Positions 1 to 8,342 of a stretch of 47,286 nucleotides of DNA are shown one piece after another. The DNA lies in NCBI GenBank assembly GCA_001725415.1, contig MEGH01000017.1, positions 116,854-164,139 on the forward strand, read 5' to 3'. Under the pieces are notes generated by a model, which ran no database searches, was not told the origin of the DNA, and saw nothing but the letters and a program-made list of their open reading frames with translations. Numbering within the stretch: the first letter of the stretch is position 1; each line of letters opens with the position of its first letter. Both the position numbers and the translations under genes were made by a program. The stretch comes from Pseudonocardia sp. SCN 73-27 (GTDB taxonomy: Bacteria; Actinomycetota; Actinomycetes; Mycobacteriales; Pseudonocardiaceae).

Positions 1-597
1 CCCATCGCCTGCGGCGCGGCGCTCGCCGGCCACCACGACGGCACCGACCGCGTCGCGCTCACCGTCTTCGGCGACGGCGCGATGAACCAGGGCGCGGTGC
101 ACGAGGCGATGAACTTCGCCGCCGCGTTCTCCCTGCCCGTGGTCTTCCTGTGCGAGAACAACTCCTGGTCCGAGCTCACCGCGATCGACGAGATGGTCGG
201 CGAGCCCGAGCTGTGGCGGCGCGCCGCCGGCTACGGGATGCCCGGCGAGCGCATCGACGGCAACGACCCCGAACAGGTCCGCGACCGGCTCGGCGACGCG
301 TTCGAGGTCGCCCGCGAGGGTGGCGGCCCGACCCTGGTCGAGGCGATGACGCAGCGGCTCGTCGGCCACTACATCGGCGACGCCGACCAGTACCGCCGCC
401 CCGGCGAGCGCGAACGTGACGCCGAGAACGAGCCCGTCGCCCTGCTGACGCGGCGGCTGCGCGGCGCCGGGGTGTCCGACGACGAGATCGCCGGCACCGA
501 ACGGGCCGCGCGCGAGGAGATGGACACGGCGTCGGCCGCGGCGCTCGCCGCCCCGCTCGCCGACCCCGCGACCGCGAAGGAACACCTCTATGCCTGA
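1..597 (+). CDS. Thiamine-diphosphate E1 alpha subunit, acetoin/2-oxoacid dehydrogenase type (5' partial)
   Basis: The reading frame is open from base 1, so the gene starts left of the window; 198 residues are visible. The ThDP/Mg site is clear: GDGAMNQG near visible residues 24-31, followed about 25 residues later by the ENN of the family's GDG-(x)n-NN motif. The last third has the usual GHYIGD segment of acetoin/pyruvate E1 alpha proteins. The family forms alpha2beta2 heterotetramers that decarboxylate a 2-oxoacid, or cleave an acyloin, and pass the acyl group to a lipoyl E2. It overlaps the E1 beta gene by 8 bases, so the two are translationally coupled. The substrate cannot be read from sequence. 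Confidence 0.9.
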   Translation, partial: PIACGAALAGHHDGTDRVALTVFGDGAMNQGAVHEAMNFAAAFSLPVVFLCENNSWSELTAIDEMVGEPELWRRAAGYGMPGERIDGNDPEQVRDRLGDAFEVAREGGGPTLVEAMTQRLVGHYIGDADQYRRPGERERDAENEPVALLTRRLRGAGVSDDEIAGTERAAREEMDTASAAALAAPLADPATAKEHLYA

Positions 598-1606
598 CAC
601 GGCCGTCTCACCGCCCGCCACCACGACGGAGACCCGGGAGCTCACCTACGGCGAGGCCGTCAACGCCGCGCTGCGCCGCTGCCTCGACGAGCTGCCCGAG
701 ACGCTGCTCTTCGGCGAGGACATCGCCAAGCCCGGCGGCGTCTTCGGTGTCACCCGCGGGCTGCGCCGCGACTTCGGCGACCGCGTCTTCGACACCCCGA
801 TCAGCGAGTCCGCCATCCTCGGCTCCGCGGTCGGGGCGGCGATGCTGGGCCGCCGCCCGATCGTCGAGATCATGTGGGTCGACTTCTCGCTGGTCGCGTT
901 CGACCAGGTCGTGAACCAGCTCGCCAACGTGCGCTACGTCAGCCGCGGCGAGCTCACCGCGCCCGTCACGATCCGCACCCAGCAGGGCAGCGCGCCCGGC
1001 GCGTGCGCCCAGCACAGCCAGAGCCTGGAGGCACTGTTCCTGCACGTCCCGGGCCTGCGGGTGTGCATGCCGTGGACGGCGCAGGACGCCTACGACCTGC
1101 TCGTCGCCGCCGTGCACAGCGACGACCCGGTGCTCGTGATCGAGAACCGGACGCTGTACCCGACGGGCAAGGGGCCGGTGCGGCTGGGCGGGCCGGCGCA
1201 GACGCCCGGCGGGCTGCGGGTGCGCCGCGAGGGCACCGACGCCACCGTCGTCACCTGGGGGGCCATGACCGCCCGCGTCCTGGAGGGCGCGGCCACGCTC
1301 GCCGACGAGGGCATCTCCCTGGAAGTGCTGGAGACGGTGTGGCTCAACCCGTTCCCGTCCGACCAGATCGTCGCGAGTGCCGGACGCACCGGTGCGCTGG
1401 CCGTCGTGCACGAGGCGAACGTGACCGGCGGGTTCGGCGCCGAGGTCGTCGCCCGCGTCGCCGGCCAGGGCGTGCCCCTGCGGGTGCCGCCGCTGCGCCT
1501 CGGCCTGCCCGACACCCGGGTCCCGGCCGCACCCAGCCTCGTCGCCGGGCTGCTGCCCGGCCCGGGCGACATCGCCGGCTCCGTACGGGCCTGGCTGCGG
1601 AACTGA
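590..1606 (+). CDS. Thiamine-diphosphate E1 beta subunit, acetoin/2-oxoacid dehydrogenase type
   Basis: 338 residues, normal length for a separate E1 beta chain. Visible family motifs are GED (residues 42-44), DTPISE (68-73, whose Glu73 matches the residue that contacts the ThDP aminopyrimidine), the VEIMWVDF and DQVVNQ segments and QHSQSLEA. The C-terminal transketolase-like domain is present. The ATG lies inside the end of the preceding E1 alpha gene. The protein pairs with that alpha chain to decarboxylate a 2-oxoacid or cleave an acyloin. No E2 or E3 gene is next to this pair; the only E2 in the window is at 14214. Confidence 0.92.
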   Translation: MPDTAVSPPATTTETRELTYGEAVNAALRRCLDELPETLLFGEDIAKPGGVFGVTRGLRRDFGDRVFDTPISESAILGSAVGAAMLGRRPIVEIMWVDFSLVAFDQVVNQLANVRYVSRGELTAPVTIRTQQGSAPGACAQHSQSLEALFLHVPGLRVCMPWTAQDAYDLLVAAVHSDDPVLVIENRTLYPTGKGPVRLGGPAQTPGGLRVRREGTDATVVTWGAMTARVLEGAATLADEGISLEVLETVWLNPFPSDQIVASAGRTGALAVVHEANVTGGFGAEVVARVAGQGVPLRVPPLRLGLPDTRVPAAPSLVAGLLPGPGDIAGSVRAWLRN

Positions 1607-1622
1607 GGAAAGGAACCGGACC

Positions 1623-2522
1623 GTGGACATCGTCCTGGGCGTCGACACGCTCTCCTACCACTGCCGCCTCGCGGCCGGCGAGATCTCCCTCGAGGACGTG
1701 CTGCGCGAGATCGCCGATCTCGGCTACACGTTCGTGCAGTTCAACGCCGTGCACGTGCGCGACCGCGACACCGCCGGCCTGGAGGGCCTGCGCGCGCTCG
1801 CCGACGACCTGGGGCTGGGGATCACGCTGTCCGGCGACGTCGTCGGCCGCGTCGGCAACGGCGACACCGTCGACGGCGGGGTCGAGCGCATCACAGCGTG
1901 GGTCGCCCTCGCCGAGACCATCGGCAGCCCGTTCGCCCGTGTCTCCTCCGGGTTCTACCGGGCCGAGCTGTTCGACGAACCCGGGCTCATCGCCGCCGAG
2001 CAGCGATACGTCACCGACACGTTGCGCCGCGCCGTCGACGAGGTGCCCGGGACCGTGCAGATCCTGCTGGAGAACCACTCCGACTTCACGGCCGACGAGT
2101 ACGCCGAGATCATCGAGGGCGTCGGCTCCGACCGGGTCGGGGTGTTCCTCGACCTGATCAACCCGATCTCGTCGCTGCAGGACCCGCTGCCGGTGATCAG
2201 CCGGTTGGCCCCGCTCGCGCCGTCGGGACACGTGAAGGACTTCCGGCTCGTCTCGCGCTACGTGGAGGACCGCTTCCACCGACGCGGGTTCGACGTGCAG
2301 TGGTGCTATCCGGGCGAAGGGGTCGCCGACCTCACCTCGCTCGTCGGCGTGCTGGCGGGATCCGCCGACCGCGCCGAGCCGTACCGGCTCTCCGTCGAGG
2401 GCCTGGACAACCACCCCGGCGTCGCCGACCAGCGTGAACGGCTCGCGGCCTCGCTGACCTTCCTCCGCAAGCTCATCACCGACGCCCCCGAGGCGGCGGC
2501 CACGTCAAGGGAGACGCGATGA
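1623..2522 (+). CDS. Sugar phosphate isomerase/epimerase-like TIM-barrel protein
   Basis: 299 residues, GTG start 16 bases after the E1 beta stop, preceded by a GAGGAAAGGA purine tract. It matches the xylose-isomerase-like/AP-endonuclease-2 TIM-barrel family: metal-binding candidates appear in order as Glu in LLENH, Asp in FLDLIN, His in GHVKDF and Glu near the C terminus in SVEGLD. The family includes isomerases, epimerases, dehydratases and decarboxylase-like members, so the exact reaction is open. Its stop overlaps the start of the next gene (ATGA). A second member of the family sits beside the E2/E1 genes at 15512, which suggests this fold has a recurring role alongside the E1 enzymes. 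Confidence 0.82.
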   Translation: MDIVLGVDTLSYHCRLAAGEISLEDVLREIADLGYTFVQFNAVHVRDRDTAGLEGLRALADDLGLGITLSGDVVGRVGNGDTVDGGVERITAWVALAETIGSPFARVSSGFYRAELFDEPGLIAAEQRYVTDTLRRAVDEVPGTVQILLENHSDFTADEYAEIIEGVGSDRVGVFLDLINPISSLQDPLPVISRLAPLAPSGHVKDFRLVSRYVEDRFHRRGFDVQWCYPGEGVADLTSLVGVLAGSADRAEPYRLSVEGLDNHPGVADQRERLAASLTFLRKLITDAPEAAATSRETR

Positions 2523-3775
2523 GAACCAGGATCGTCGGGACGGCAGCGGCCGCCGCCCTGCTCACACTCGCCACCGCCTGCGGCGGGATCGCCACCCAGA
2601 ACCAGGGTGGGCAGTCGGTCGACTGCGGCGACACCGTCAACATCGGTGCGCCCTATCCGCTGTCGGGCGTATGGGCGGAGAACGGCCAGAACTCGCTCAA
2701 CGGCATGCAGCTCGCCGCCGACGAGATCAACGCCGCGGGCGGCATCAAGGGCCTCAACGGCGCCAAGATCAAGGTCGTCAGCGGTGACACCAGCTCGGAC
2801 AACCCCGGCCAGGCCAAGACGGTCACCGAGAACCTGTTGCAGTCGGGCAACGTCTCGGCCGTCGTGGGCTCCTACCTGTCGAGCATGACGCTGACGACCG
2901 TCGTCGCCACCGAGACCAAGAAGGTCCCGCTGATCACGCAGTCGTTCGTCGACGACCTGACGGCCAAGGGCTACAAGTACCTGTTCCAGATCCCGCCGAA
3001 GGCCTCGGCGTTCGGCTCGGAGACGGTCACCGACGCCAAGGGCGTCTACGCCGCCCAGAACCGGCCGCTGCGCACCCTGGCCGTCGCCGGCTCCGACGAC
3101 GCCTCCACCAAGGCCCAGACCGCCGGTGTCGTCGCCGGAGCGGGCAAGGAGGGCGTGCAGGTCAAGGAACAGGTCATCTTCCCCAACGGCCTGTCCGACG
3201 CCACCGCGATCGTCAACCGCGTCTCCGACGCCAACGCCGACCTGATCGTGCTGGGCGGCAACGTCTCGGACCTGTCGCTGATCATCAAGGGCATCCGGGC
3301 CCGCGGCGTCACCACCCCGATCGCGACGTCCGGCGGCGGCGGCGCGCTCGCCCCGCAGTTCGCGAAGGCGCTCGGCGACTCGTCCAACGGGATCATGGCC
3401 TCGGCCGCCTGGAACTCCGACGTCACGCTGACCGGTGTGGCCGACGCGGCGAAGGAGTACCAGCAGAAGTACAACGCCTTCATGCCGCAGGAGGCCGGCG
3501 AGTCGTGGGCCGCGATCTACGAGCTCGCGCAGGTCATGGACCAGGGCAAGACGTGCGACCCGCAGAAGATCCGCGACGCCCTGTCGAGCACGGACTTCAC
3601 CACGGGCCAGGCCTCGGCCGTCCCGCCGGGCAAGGTCGGCTTCGACGCGACCGGCGCGAACAAGTACATCAAGCCGATCCTCGTGCAGTGGCAGAACGGG
3701 ACGCTCAAGACGGTGTTCCCGAAGGACGTCGCCTCCACCGAGGCGCTCCCGCTGGGTGCCGGGCCCGCCGCGTGA
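2519..3775 (+). CDS. ABC transporter substrate-binding lipoprotein, branched-chain amino acid (LivK) type
   Basis: 418 residues. The N terminus is a lipoprotein signal peptide: basic start, Ala/Leu core and a lipobox ending LATAC with Cys21 as the lipidated residue. The mature part opens with the family pattern VNIGAPYPLSG and continues with QLAADEINAAGGI, typical of periplasmic-binding-protein fold type I (Peripla_BP_6). Such proteins capture amino acids, amides or aromatic acids outside the membrane. No LivH/M permease or LivG/F ATPase occurs in the window, so it must work with transporter parts encoded elsewhere or act as a sensor. The ATG overlaps the isomerase stop, and a strong hairpin follows the gene. 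Confidence 0.9.
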   Translation: MRTRIVGTAAAAALLTLATACGGIATQNQGGQSVDCGDTVNIGAPYPLSGVWAENGQNSLNGMQLAADEINAAGGIKGLNGAKIKVVSGDTSSDNPGQAKTVTENLLQSGNVSAVVGSYLSSMTLTTVVATETKKVPLITQSFVDDLTAKGYKYLFQIPPKASAFGSETVTDAKGVYAAQNRPLRTLAVAGSDDASTKAQTAGVVAGAGKEGVQVKEQVIFPNGLSDATAIVNRVSDANADLIVLGGNVSDLSLIIKGIRARGVTTPIATSGGGGALAPQFAKALGDSSNGIMASAAWNSDVTLTGVADAAKEYQQKYNAFMPQEAGESWAAIYELAQVMDQGKTCDPQKIRDALSSTDFTTGQASAVPPGKVGFDATGANKYIKPILVQWQNGTLKTVFPKDVASTEALPLGAGPAA

Positions 3776-3797
3776 ACCGGTGACTCCCTGATCGTCC

Positions 3798-3833
3798 GGC
3801 CGCCGCGGTGCCGTTGACCCCACCGCGGCGGCC
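3798..3833 (+). terminator. Strong GC hairpin after the binding-protein gene
   Basis: A perfect 13-bp stem (GGCCGCCGCGGTG at 3798-3810 against CACCGCGGCGGCC at 3821-3833) encloses a 10-nt loop. It lies 22 bases past the LivK-type stop and 30 bases before the next start codon. There is no T tract, as is common for actinobacterial terminators. It could end transcription, or it could be a processing barrier that raises the level of the binding-protein part of the transcript relative to downstream genes. Confidence 0.65.
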
Positions 3834-3863
3834 CGGACCCCGTGACATCGAGAGAGGACGGCG

Positions 3864-4637
3864 ATGGACCTCGGCCTGGCCGGTACCCGGGCGCTCGTCA
3901 CCGCGGCGAGCTCGGGACTCGGCAGCGCGTGCGCCGCGTCCCTGGTCACGGAGGGGGCGCGCGTCGTCGTGTCCTCCCGCGACCCCGACAGGCTCGCCGC
4001 CGCCGCGCGCGACGTCGGCGCCGCCGGGTACGTCGCCGCCGACCTGGACTCCGCCGACGACATCGCCGCCCTCGTCGCCGGCACCGTCGCGAGGCTCGGC
4101 GGGCTCGACGTGCTCGTCGTCAACTGCGGGCCACCGCCCGCGGTCACCTTCGCCGAGTCCGGCGACGACGACTGGGACACCGGCCACCGCCAGGTCCTGA
4201 TGAGCGCCGTGCGGCTGCTGCGTGCGGCCCTGCCGCACCTCGTCGCGTCCGGCCGCGGGCGGGTCGTGGCCCTCACCGGCTACGGCGTGCGCGAGCCCAA
4301 GCCCGGGCTCGTGATCTCCGAGGCCACCCGCGCCGGGGTGACGGTGCTGGCCAAGGTCGTCGCCGACACCCACGCAGGCGACGGCGTCACCGTCAACACC
4401 ATCGCGCCCGGCCCGATCCTCACCGACCGGCTGCGCGAGCTGCAGGGCAAGGCCGCCGCCGCCGCGGGGATCGACCTCGACGAGCAGCTGCGCCGGCACG
4501 CCGCCGAGATCCCCGTCGGCCGGATCGGCCGGCCGTCCGAGGTCGGCGACCTCTGCGCGTTCCTGTGCTCGGCACAGGCCGGATACGTCACCGGGCAGAC
4601 GATCGTCGTCGACGGCGGCGTGAACAGGGCGATCTGA
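3864..4637 (+). CDS. Short-chain dehydrogenase/reductase-like protein with atypical catalytic site
   Basis: 257 residues with an SDR Rossmann fold. The nucleotide motif is degenerate, TAASSGLG at residues 13-20 instead of TGxxxGxG, and NAG reads NCG at 88-90. The usual Tyr-x3-Lys is absent: the aligned place reads Ile151-Ser-Glu-Ala-Thr155 followed by Arg156. The C-terminal PG and VDGG segments remain. This matches the known BKR-like subgroup of SDRs that lack a perfect cofactor motif and catalytic tetrad. GAGAGGA lies before the ATG. The stop overlaps the next start as TGATG. It may bind NAD(P) with different chemistry or be non-catalytic. Confidence 0.85.
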   Translation: MDLGLAGTRALVTAASSGLGSACAASLVTEGARVVVSSRDPDRLAAAARDVGAAGYVAADLDSADDIAALVAGTVARLGGLDVLVVNCGPPPAVTFAESGDDDWDTGHRQVLMSAVRLLRAALPHLVASGRGRVVALTGYGVREPKPGLVISEATRAGVTVLAKVVADTHAGDGVTVNTIAPGPILTDRLRELQGKAAAAAGIDLDEQLRRHAAEIPVGRIGRPSEVGDLCAFLCSAQAGYVTGQTIVVDGGVNRAI

Positions 4638-5644
4638 TGGCGCGCATGCGGATCGCGGTCACCGGGGCCGCCCACTGGCACCTCGACCTCTTCCTCCCCA
4701 CGCTGCAGGAGGAGGCCGACGTCGTCGCCGTCCACGACGCCGACCCGGTTGCGGCGCAGCGCATCGCCGACGGGCTCGGGGTGCGCGCCCACACCGACGT
4801 CGCCGCACTGCTCGAGGCCGCGAGACCCGACTTCGTCCTCGCCCTCGGCCCGCACGACGAGATGGCCGCCACCGCGCGGACGCTGATCGGGAACGACGTG
4901 CCGTTCGCGATGGAGAAGCCGTGCGGGCTGAACCCGCAGGAGGTCCACGACATCGCCGACCGGGCCCGCGACGCCGGCGTCTTCGCCGCCGTGCCGTTCG
5001 TGTGGCGCCAGTCGGAGCTGCTCGCCGTCATGCGCGAGCGGTTCGCCGACGCCGACCCGTCATACCTCTCGTTCCGCTGGATCGCAGGCCCACCGACGCG
5101 CTACCCCGCCTCCGGCTGCGGCTGGATGCTCGACCCCGCCCGCTCCGGCGGCGGCTGCACCGTCAACCTCGGCGTCCACTTCATCGACCTCGCCCGCGTC
5201 CTCTTCGGCGACGACGTGTGGGTCTCCTCGGCGACGATGTCCAACGCCGCCTACGGCCTTCCGATCGAGGACTACTCGCTGGTCACGCTGCGCTCGGGCG
5301 GGCGCGTGTTCGTCGGTGAGGTCGGCTACCTGATGCCCGCGCAGCACTCGGACTTCGATCTGCACTTCTCGATCAAGGCCCGCGACCACTACGTCATCGC
5401 GTCCTCGCCGACCGACGTCGAGATCGTCGCGCCCGACGGCAGCCGCGAGCACGTGAAGGCGCACACCACGAACGTCGACCACTACCCGGTGTTCGTGCGC
5501 GACGCGCTGCGCCGGGTCCGCGAGGGCGAGCCGCCGCTCGCCTCGCTCACCGACATGGCCGCGGTCATGGACCTGACCCGCGACGCCTACGCACTGGCCG
5601 GACCCCTCCCGGTCCGCCCCCCAGCTCAGGAGGTCTCCGCGTGA
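4637..5644 (+). CDS. Gfo/Idh/MocA family oxidoreductase
   Basis: 335 residues from the ATG that overlaps the preceding stop (TGATG). The N-terminal Rossmann domain begins RIAVTGAAHW, and the family's EKP motif is present as MEKPCG, where the Lys is normally the catalytic residue that also contacts the nicotinamide. The C-terminal alpha/beta domain contains GVHFIDLAR, matching the conserved H-x2-D region. Members oxidise or reduce sugars, inositols and related polyols with NAD(P). Its place between an SDR and an EthD-like gene gives no firm substrate. A longer open frame upstream has no plausible start signals and overlaps the SDR, so I rejected the extension. Confidence 0.88.
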   Translation: MARMRIAVTGAAHWHLDLFLPTLQEEADVVAVHDADPVAAQRIADGLGVRAHTDVAALLEAARPDFVLALGPHDEMAATARTLIGNDVPFAMEKPCGLNPQEVHDIADRARDAGVFAAVPFVWRQSELLAVMRERFADADPSYLSFRWIAGPPTRYPASGCGWMLDPARSGGGCTVNLGVHFIDLARVLFGDDVWVSSATMSNAAYGLPIEDYSLVTLRSGGRVFVGEVGYLMPAQHSDFDLHFSIKARDHYVIASSPTDVEIVAPDGSREHVKAHTTNVDHYPVFVRDALRRVREGEPPLASLTDMAAVMDLTRDAYALAGPLPVRPPAQEVSA

Positions 5645-6006
5645 CCGCGCCGACAACGGCCAAGGGCCTGCTGCTCGTCCTGATCGACATCGATCCGGAG
5701 TACGAGCAGGAGTTCAACCGCTGGTACACCGAGGAACACTTCCCGGAGCGGGTGCAGTGCCCGGGGTTCCTCACCGCGCGGCGGTTCGTGTCCGTCGAGG
5801 GCGAGCCGAAGTACCTGGCGCTCTACGACCTCGACGACCCCGAGGTGCTCGAGACCGAGGAGTACCGGCGCATCCGGCCGCCGAGCGAGTGGACCAAGAA
5901 GCTGCAGCCGCACTTCACGACCATGGTCCGCAACGTCTACCGCGAGATCACACCCGACATCCCCGAGGGCTACGAGGTGCACGCCGTCCGCGAGCCGGAG
6001 GCATGA
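5641..6006 (+). CDS. EthD/DUF4286-like small alpha-beta barrel protein
   Basis: 121 residues, GTG start overlapping the previous stop (GTGA). The sequence fits a dimeric ferredoxin-like alpha/beta barrel: a first strand LLLVLIDIDP, then FNRWYTEEHFPERV, PGFLTARRF and YLALYDLDDPEVL. This WYxxEHxPER pattern resembles EthD-type and related small proteins that act as decarboxylases, isomerases or lyases on phenolic or polyketide substrates. The N-terminal half of the protein at 10008 shares the same pattern, so the two are probably paralogues. No catalytic role is proven for this branch. Confidence 0.7.
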   Translation: MTAPTTAKGLLLVLIDIDPEYEQEFNRWYTEEHFPERVQCPGFLTARRFVSVEGEPKYLALYDLDDPEVLETEEYRRIRPPSEWTKKLQPHFTTMVRNVYREITPDIPEGYEVHAVREPEA

Positions 6007-6007
6007 C

Positions 6008-6724
6008 GTGACCGTCCTGTTCCTGCACCCCGTCGGGCTCGACCGTGACGCCGCCCGGTTCCTCGACCTCGGCGACGTGGGCGTCGGCGTCCACGCGATC
6101 ACCTTCCCCGGCCACGGCGACCGCCGCCGCGCCCGGCCCGGGCTCACCCTCGACGACATGGCCGACGAGATCGCCGGCCACGCCACCGGACCCTTCGACG
6201 TCGTCGGCGCCTCGTTGGGCGGCATGGTCGCCATGCACCTCGCGCTCGACCATCCCGGCCTCGTGCGCTCGCTGGTGCTGGCCTGCACCACGCCCGACGG
6301 TGTCACCGACGTCATGGAGGCCCGCGCCGCCGCCACCGAGGAACGCGGGTCCGCGGGCATGCTGGACGACACCATGACCCGCTGGTTCACCGCCGACGGC
6401 CTGGCGTCGGGCGCGCCGTACCTGGACCATGCGCGCGAGCGGCTGCTCGCGATGGACCCCGGCGCGCTCGCCGACACCTGGCGGGCGATCGGCACCCACC
6501 ACGTCCTCGACCGGCTCGGCGAGATCAGCGTGCCGACGACGTGCATCGCCGGCCGCGTCGACGCCTCGACCCCGCTCGATGTGATGCGCGACCTCGACGC
6601 GCGGCTGCCGAAGTCGCGGCTCGTCGAGCTGGACGCCCCGCACATGGCCTTCATGGAGAACGCCGACGAGTTCACCGCCGCCGTACGCACCCATCTGGAA
6701 TGGGTGGGAGGGGAGAACCAGTGA
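6008..6724 (+). CDS. Alpha/beta hydrolase, 3-oxoadipate enol-lactonase-like
   Basis: 238 residues with a GTG start one base after the preceding stop. The catalytic triad is readable: nucleophile Ser69 in GASLGG, Asp in AGRVDASTP and His in APHMAF. Length and layout resemble PcaD-type enol-lactonases and small ester or C-C hydrolases. It ends in the GTGA junction with the amidohydrolase gene. The operon also has an amidohydrolase and a cyclase-family gene, so three hydrolytic enzymes of different folds are made together, which suggests stepwise lactone, ester or amide opening. The exact substrate is unknown. Confidence 0.85.
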   Translation: MTVLFLHPVGLDRDAARFLDLGDVGVGVHAITFPGHGDRRRARPGLTLDDMADEIAGHATGPFDVVGASLGGMVAMHLALDHPGLVRSLVLACTTPDGVTDVMEARAAATEERGSAGMLDDTMTRWFTADGLASGAPYLDHARERLLAMDPGALADTWRAIGTHHVLDRLGEISVPTTCIAGRVDASTPLDVMRDLDARLPKSRLVELDAPHMAFMENADEFTAAVRTHLEWVGGENQ

Positions 6725-7626
6725 TCATCGACCTGCACCGGCACCTCTGGTCGATCTTCGAGCGCTACGCCGTGGTCCGGGAGATCGCCGCGCGCGGCAC
6801 CGCCGTCGGGCACGCCCACGGCGACGGCGCCGTCCAGGACGTGGAGGTCCGGGCCGGGGAGATCCGCGCCGAGATGGAGAAGGCCGGCGTCGACCGCTCG
6901 TGCCTGCTGCTCGGTGACTACGGGCTGCGCCTCGGGGAGGGCGACCGCTCCATCGCCGAGGAGAACCGGCTGGCCACCGACCTCGCCCGGTCCGATCCCG
7001 ACCACTTCATCGCGTTCTTCGGCGTCGACCCCCGCCGCCCCGACGCGGCCGACCTGTTCCGCGACGCGCTCGACGCCGGCGCGAAGGGCCTCAAGCTGCA
7101 CCCCTGCTCCGGGTTCTCCCCGGCCGACCCGGTGTGCCGCCCGCTCTACGAGCTCGCCCGCGAGTACGCGGTGCCCGTCGTGTCGCACACCGGGCCGCTG
7201 GCCGCGCCGCTGGTCAGCACCTACTGCAGCCCGTTGCACCTCGACGAGCCCGCCGCCGACTTCCCCGACGTGAACTTCGTGATCCTGCACGCCGGGCAGC
7301 GCGCCTACTTCGACCTCGCCCTCGACATGGCGCGCTGGAAGCCGAACCTCTACCTGGAGCTGTCGCTGTGGCAGGGCCTGTTCCTGGAGGACGAGGCCCG
7401 CTTCATCGCCCGCGTCGCCGAGATCCGCCACGGCATCGGCCTGGAGCGGGTCGTCTTCGGCAGCGACTGCCCCGGCGTCTCGACGGTCATGCCGCTCGAC
7501 GGCTGGGTCGACACGTTCCGCAACCTCCCGGAGATCGCCGCCCGCCACGGCGCCACGGTCACCGACGACGACGTCACCGCCATGCTGGGCGGCACCGCGT
7601 CGCGGCTGCTGGGGCTGGGGTCGTGA
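6721..7626 (+). CDS. Amidohydrolase-2 family metal-dependent hydrolase
   Basis: 301 residues from the GTG that overlaps the hydrolase stop. The TIM-barrel metal site is visible: HRH at residues 6-8, then GLKLHP, SHTG, LHAGQ and the terminal Asp in FGSDCP. This is the PF04909 family, which includes decarboxylases (gamma-resorcylate, ACMSD), lactonases and hydratases such as LigJ, as well as hydrolases. Either decarboxylation of an aromatic acid or lactone opening is possible. Its stop overlaps the next start as GTGA. Confidence 0.87.
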   Translation: MIIDLHRHLWSIFERYAVVREIAARGTAVGHAHGDGAVQDVEVRAGEIRAEMEKAGVDRSCLLLGDYGLRLGEGDRSIAEENRLATDLARSDPDHFIAFFGVDPRRPDAADLFRDALDAGAKGLKLHPCSGFSPADPVCRPLYELAREYAVPVVSHTGPLAAPLVSTYCSPLHLDEPAADFPDVNFVILHAGQRAYFDLALDMARWKPNLYLELSLWQGLFLEDEARFIARVAEIRHGIGLERVVFGSDCPGVSTVMPLDGWVDTFRNLPEIAARHGATVTDDDVTAMLGGTASRLLGLGS

Positions 7627-8342
7627 GCGAGCTCGTGAGCCGTCCCGTCGGGACGGGGGAGTGGGTCGACCTCTCCCAGCCGATGTACGAGGAGATGCCC
7701 CGCGCGCTGCCGGAGAGCCAGGTCTGCTTCACCCCGCAGTACATCGGGACCGGCCCGCCGGAGTCGGCGGTGCGGATCACCCACCTCACGCTGTCGACGC
7801 ACGTCGGCACCCACATCGACGCCGCCCTGCACTTCCTGCCCGGCGGGAAGTCGATCGAGCAGTACCCCGTCGACGCTTTCGTCGGGCCCGGCATCGTGAT
7901 CGACGCCCGCCGCGACGGCGTCGTCCCCGTGACCCTCGCCGAGATCGAGGCGATGGACCCCGACGTGCGCGAGGGCGACATCGTGTTCTTCTGCTTCGGC
8001 TACGGCCGCCGCTTCGGCACGCCGGAGTACCGCGACCACCCCTACCTGGGCGACGACACCGCCGTCTGGCTCGCCGAGCGCGGCGTGAAGATGGTCGGCG
8101 TCGACACCACGACGCCCGACCTCGGCGGCAAGCACCGCCCGCCCGACTACTCCTACCCCGTGCACATGACGTTGCTGCCCCGCGACATCCTGATCGTCGA
8201 GCACCTCGGGCCGCGCCTGGAGGAGCTGGCCGGACGGCGCGTCGAGATCAACGCGGTCCCACTGCCGATCCGCGGTGGCGACGGCGCCCCTGCACCGGTG
8301 ATCGCCCGCCCCGTCCCTGACTCCGTCGAGGAGAACCCATGA
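7623..8342 (+). CDS. Cyclase family protein (kynurenine-formamidase-like hydrolase)
   Basis: 239 residues from GTG 7623, which overlaps the amidohydrolase stop; GTG 7635 is a possible later start. The diagnostic metal motif HVGTHIDAALH is at residues 60-70, matching HxGTHxDxxxH of the PF04199 family. Known members hydrolyse N-formylkynurenine, cyclic imides or isatin. The stop overlaps the next ATG as ATGA. The family and the neighbouring amidohydrolase suggest cleavage of a cyclic or acyl amide or lactone in the same pathway. Confidence 0.85.
   Translation: MSELVSRPVGTGEWVDLSQPMYEEMPRALPESQVCFTPQYIGTGPPESAVRITHLTLSTHVGTHIDAALHFLPGGKSIEQYPVDAFVGPGIVIDARRDGVVPVTLAEIEAMDPDVREGDIVFFCFGYGRRFGTPEYRDHPYLGDDTAVWLAERGVKMVGVDTTTPDLGGKHRPPDYSYPVHMTLLPRDILIVEHLGPRLEELAGRRVEINAVPLPIRGGDGAPAPVIARPVPDSVEENP

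Noticed and set aside
2306-4276. Long - strand open frame of 656 codons
   Set aside because: It opposes the binding-protein and SDR genes and has the composition of an antisense shadow.
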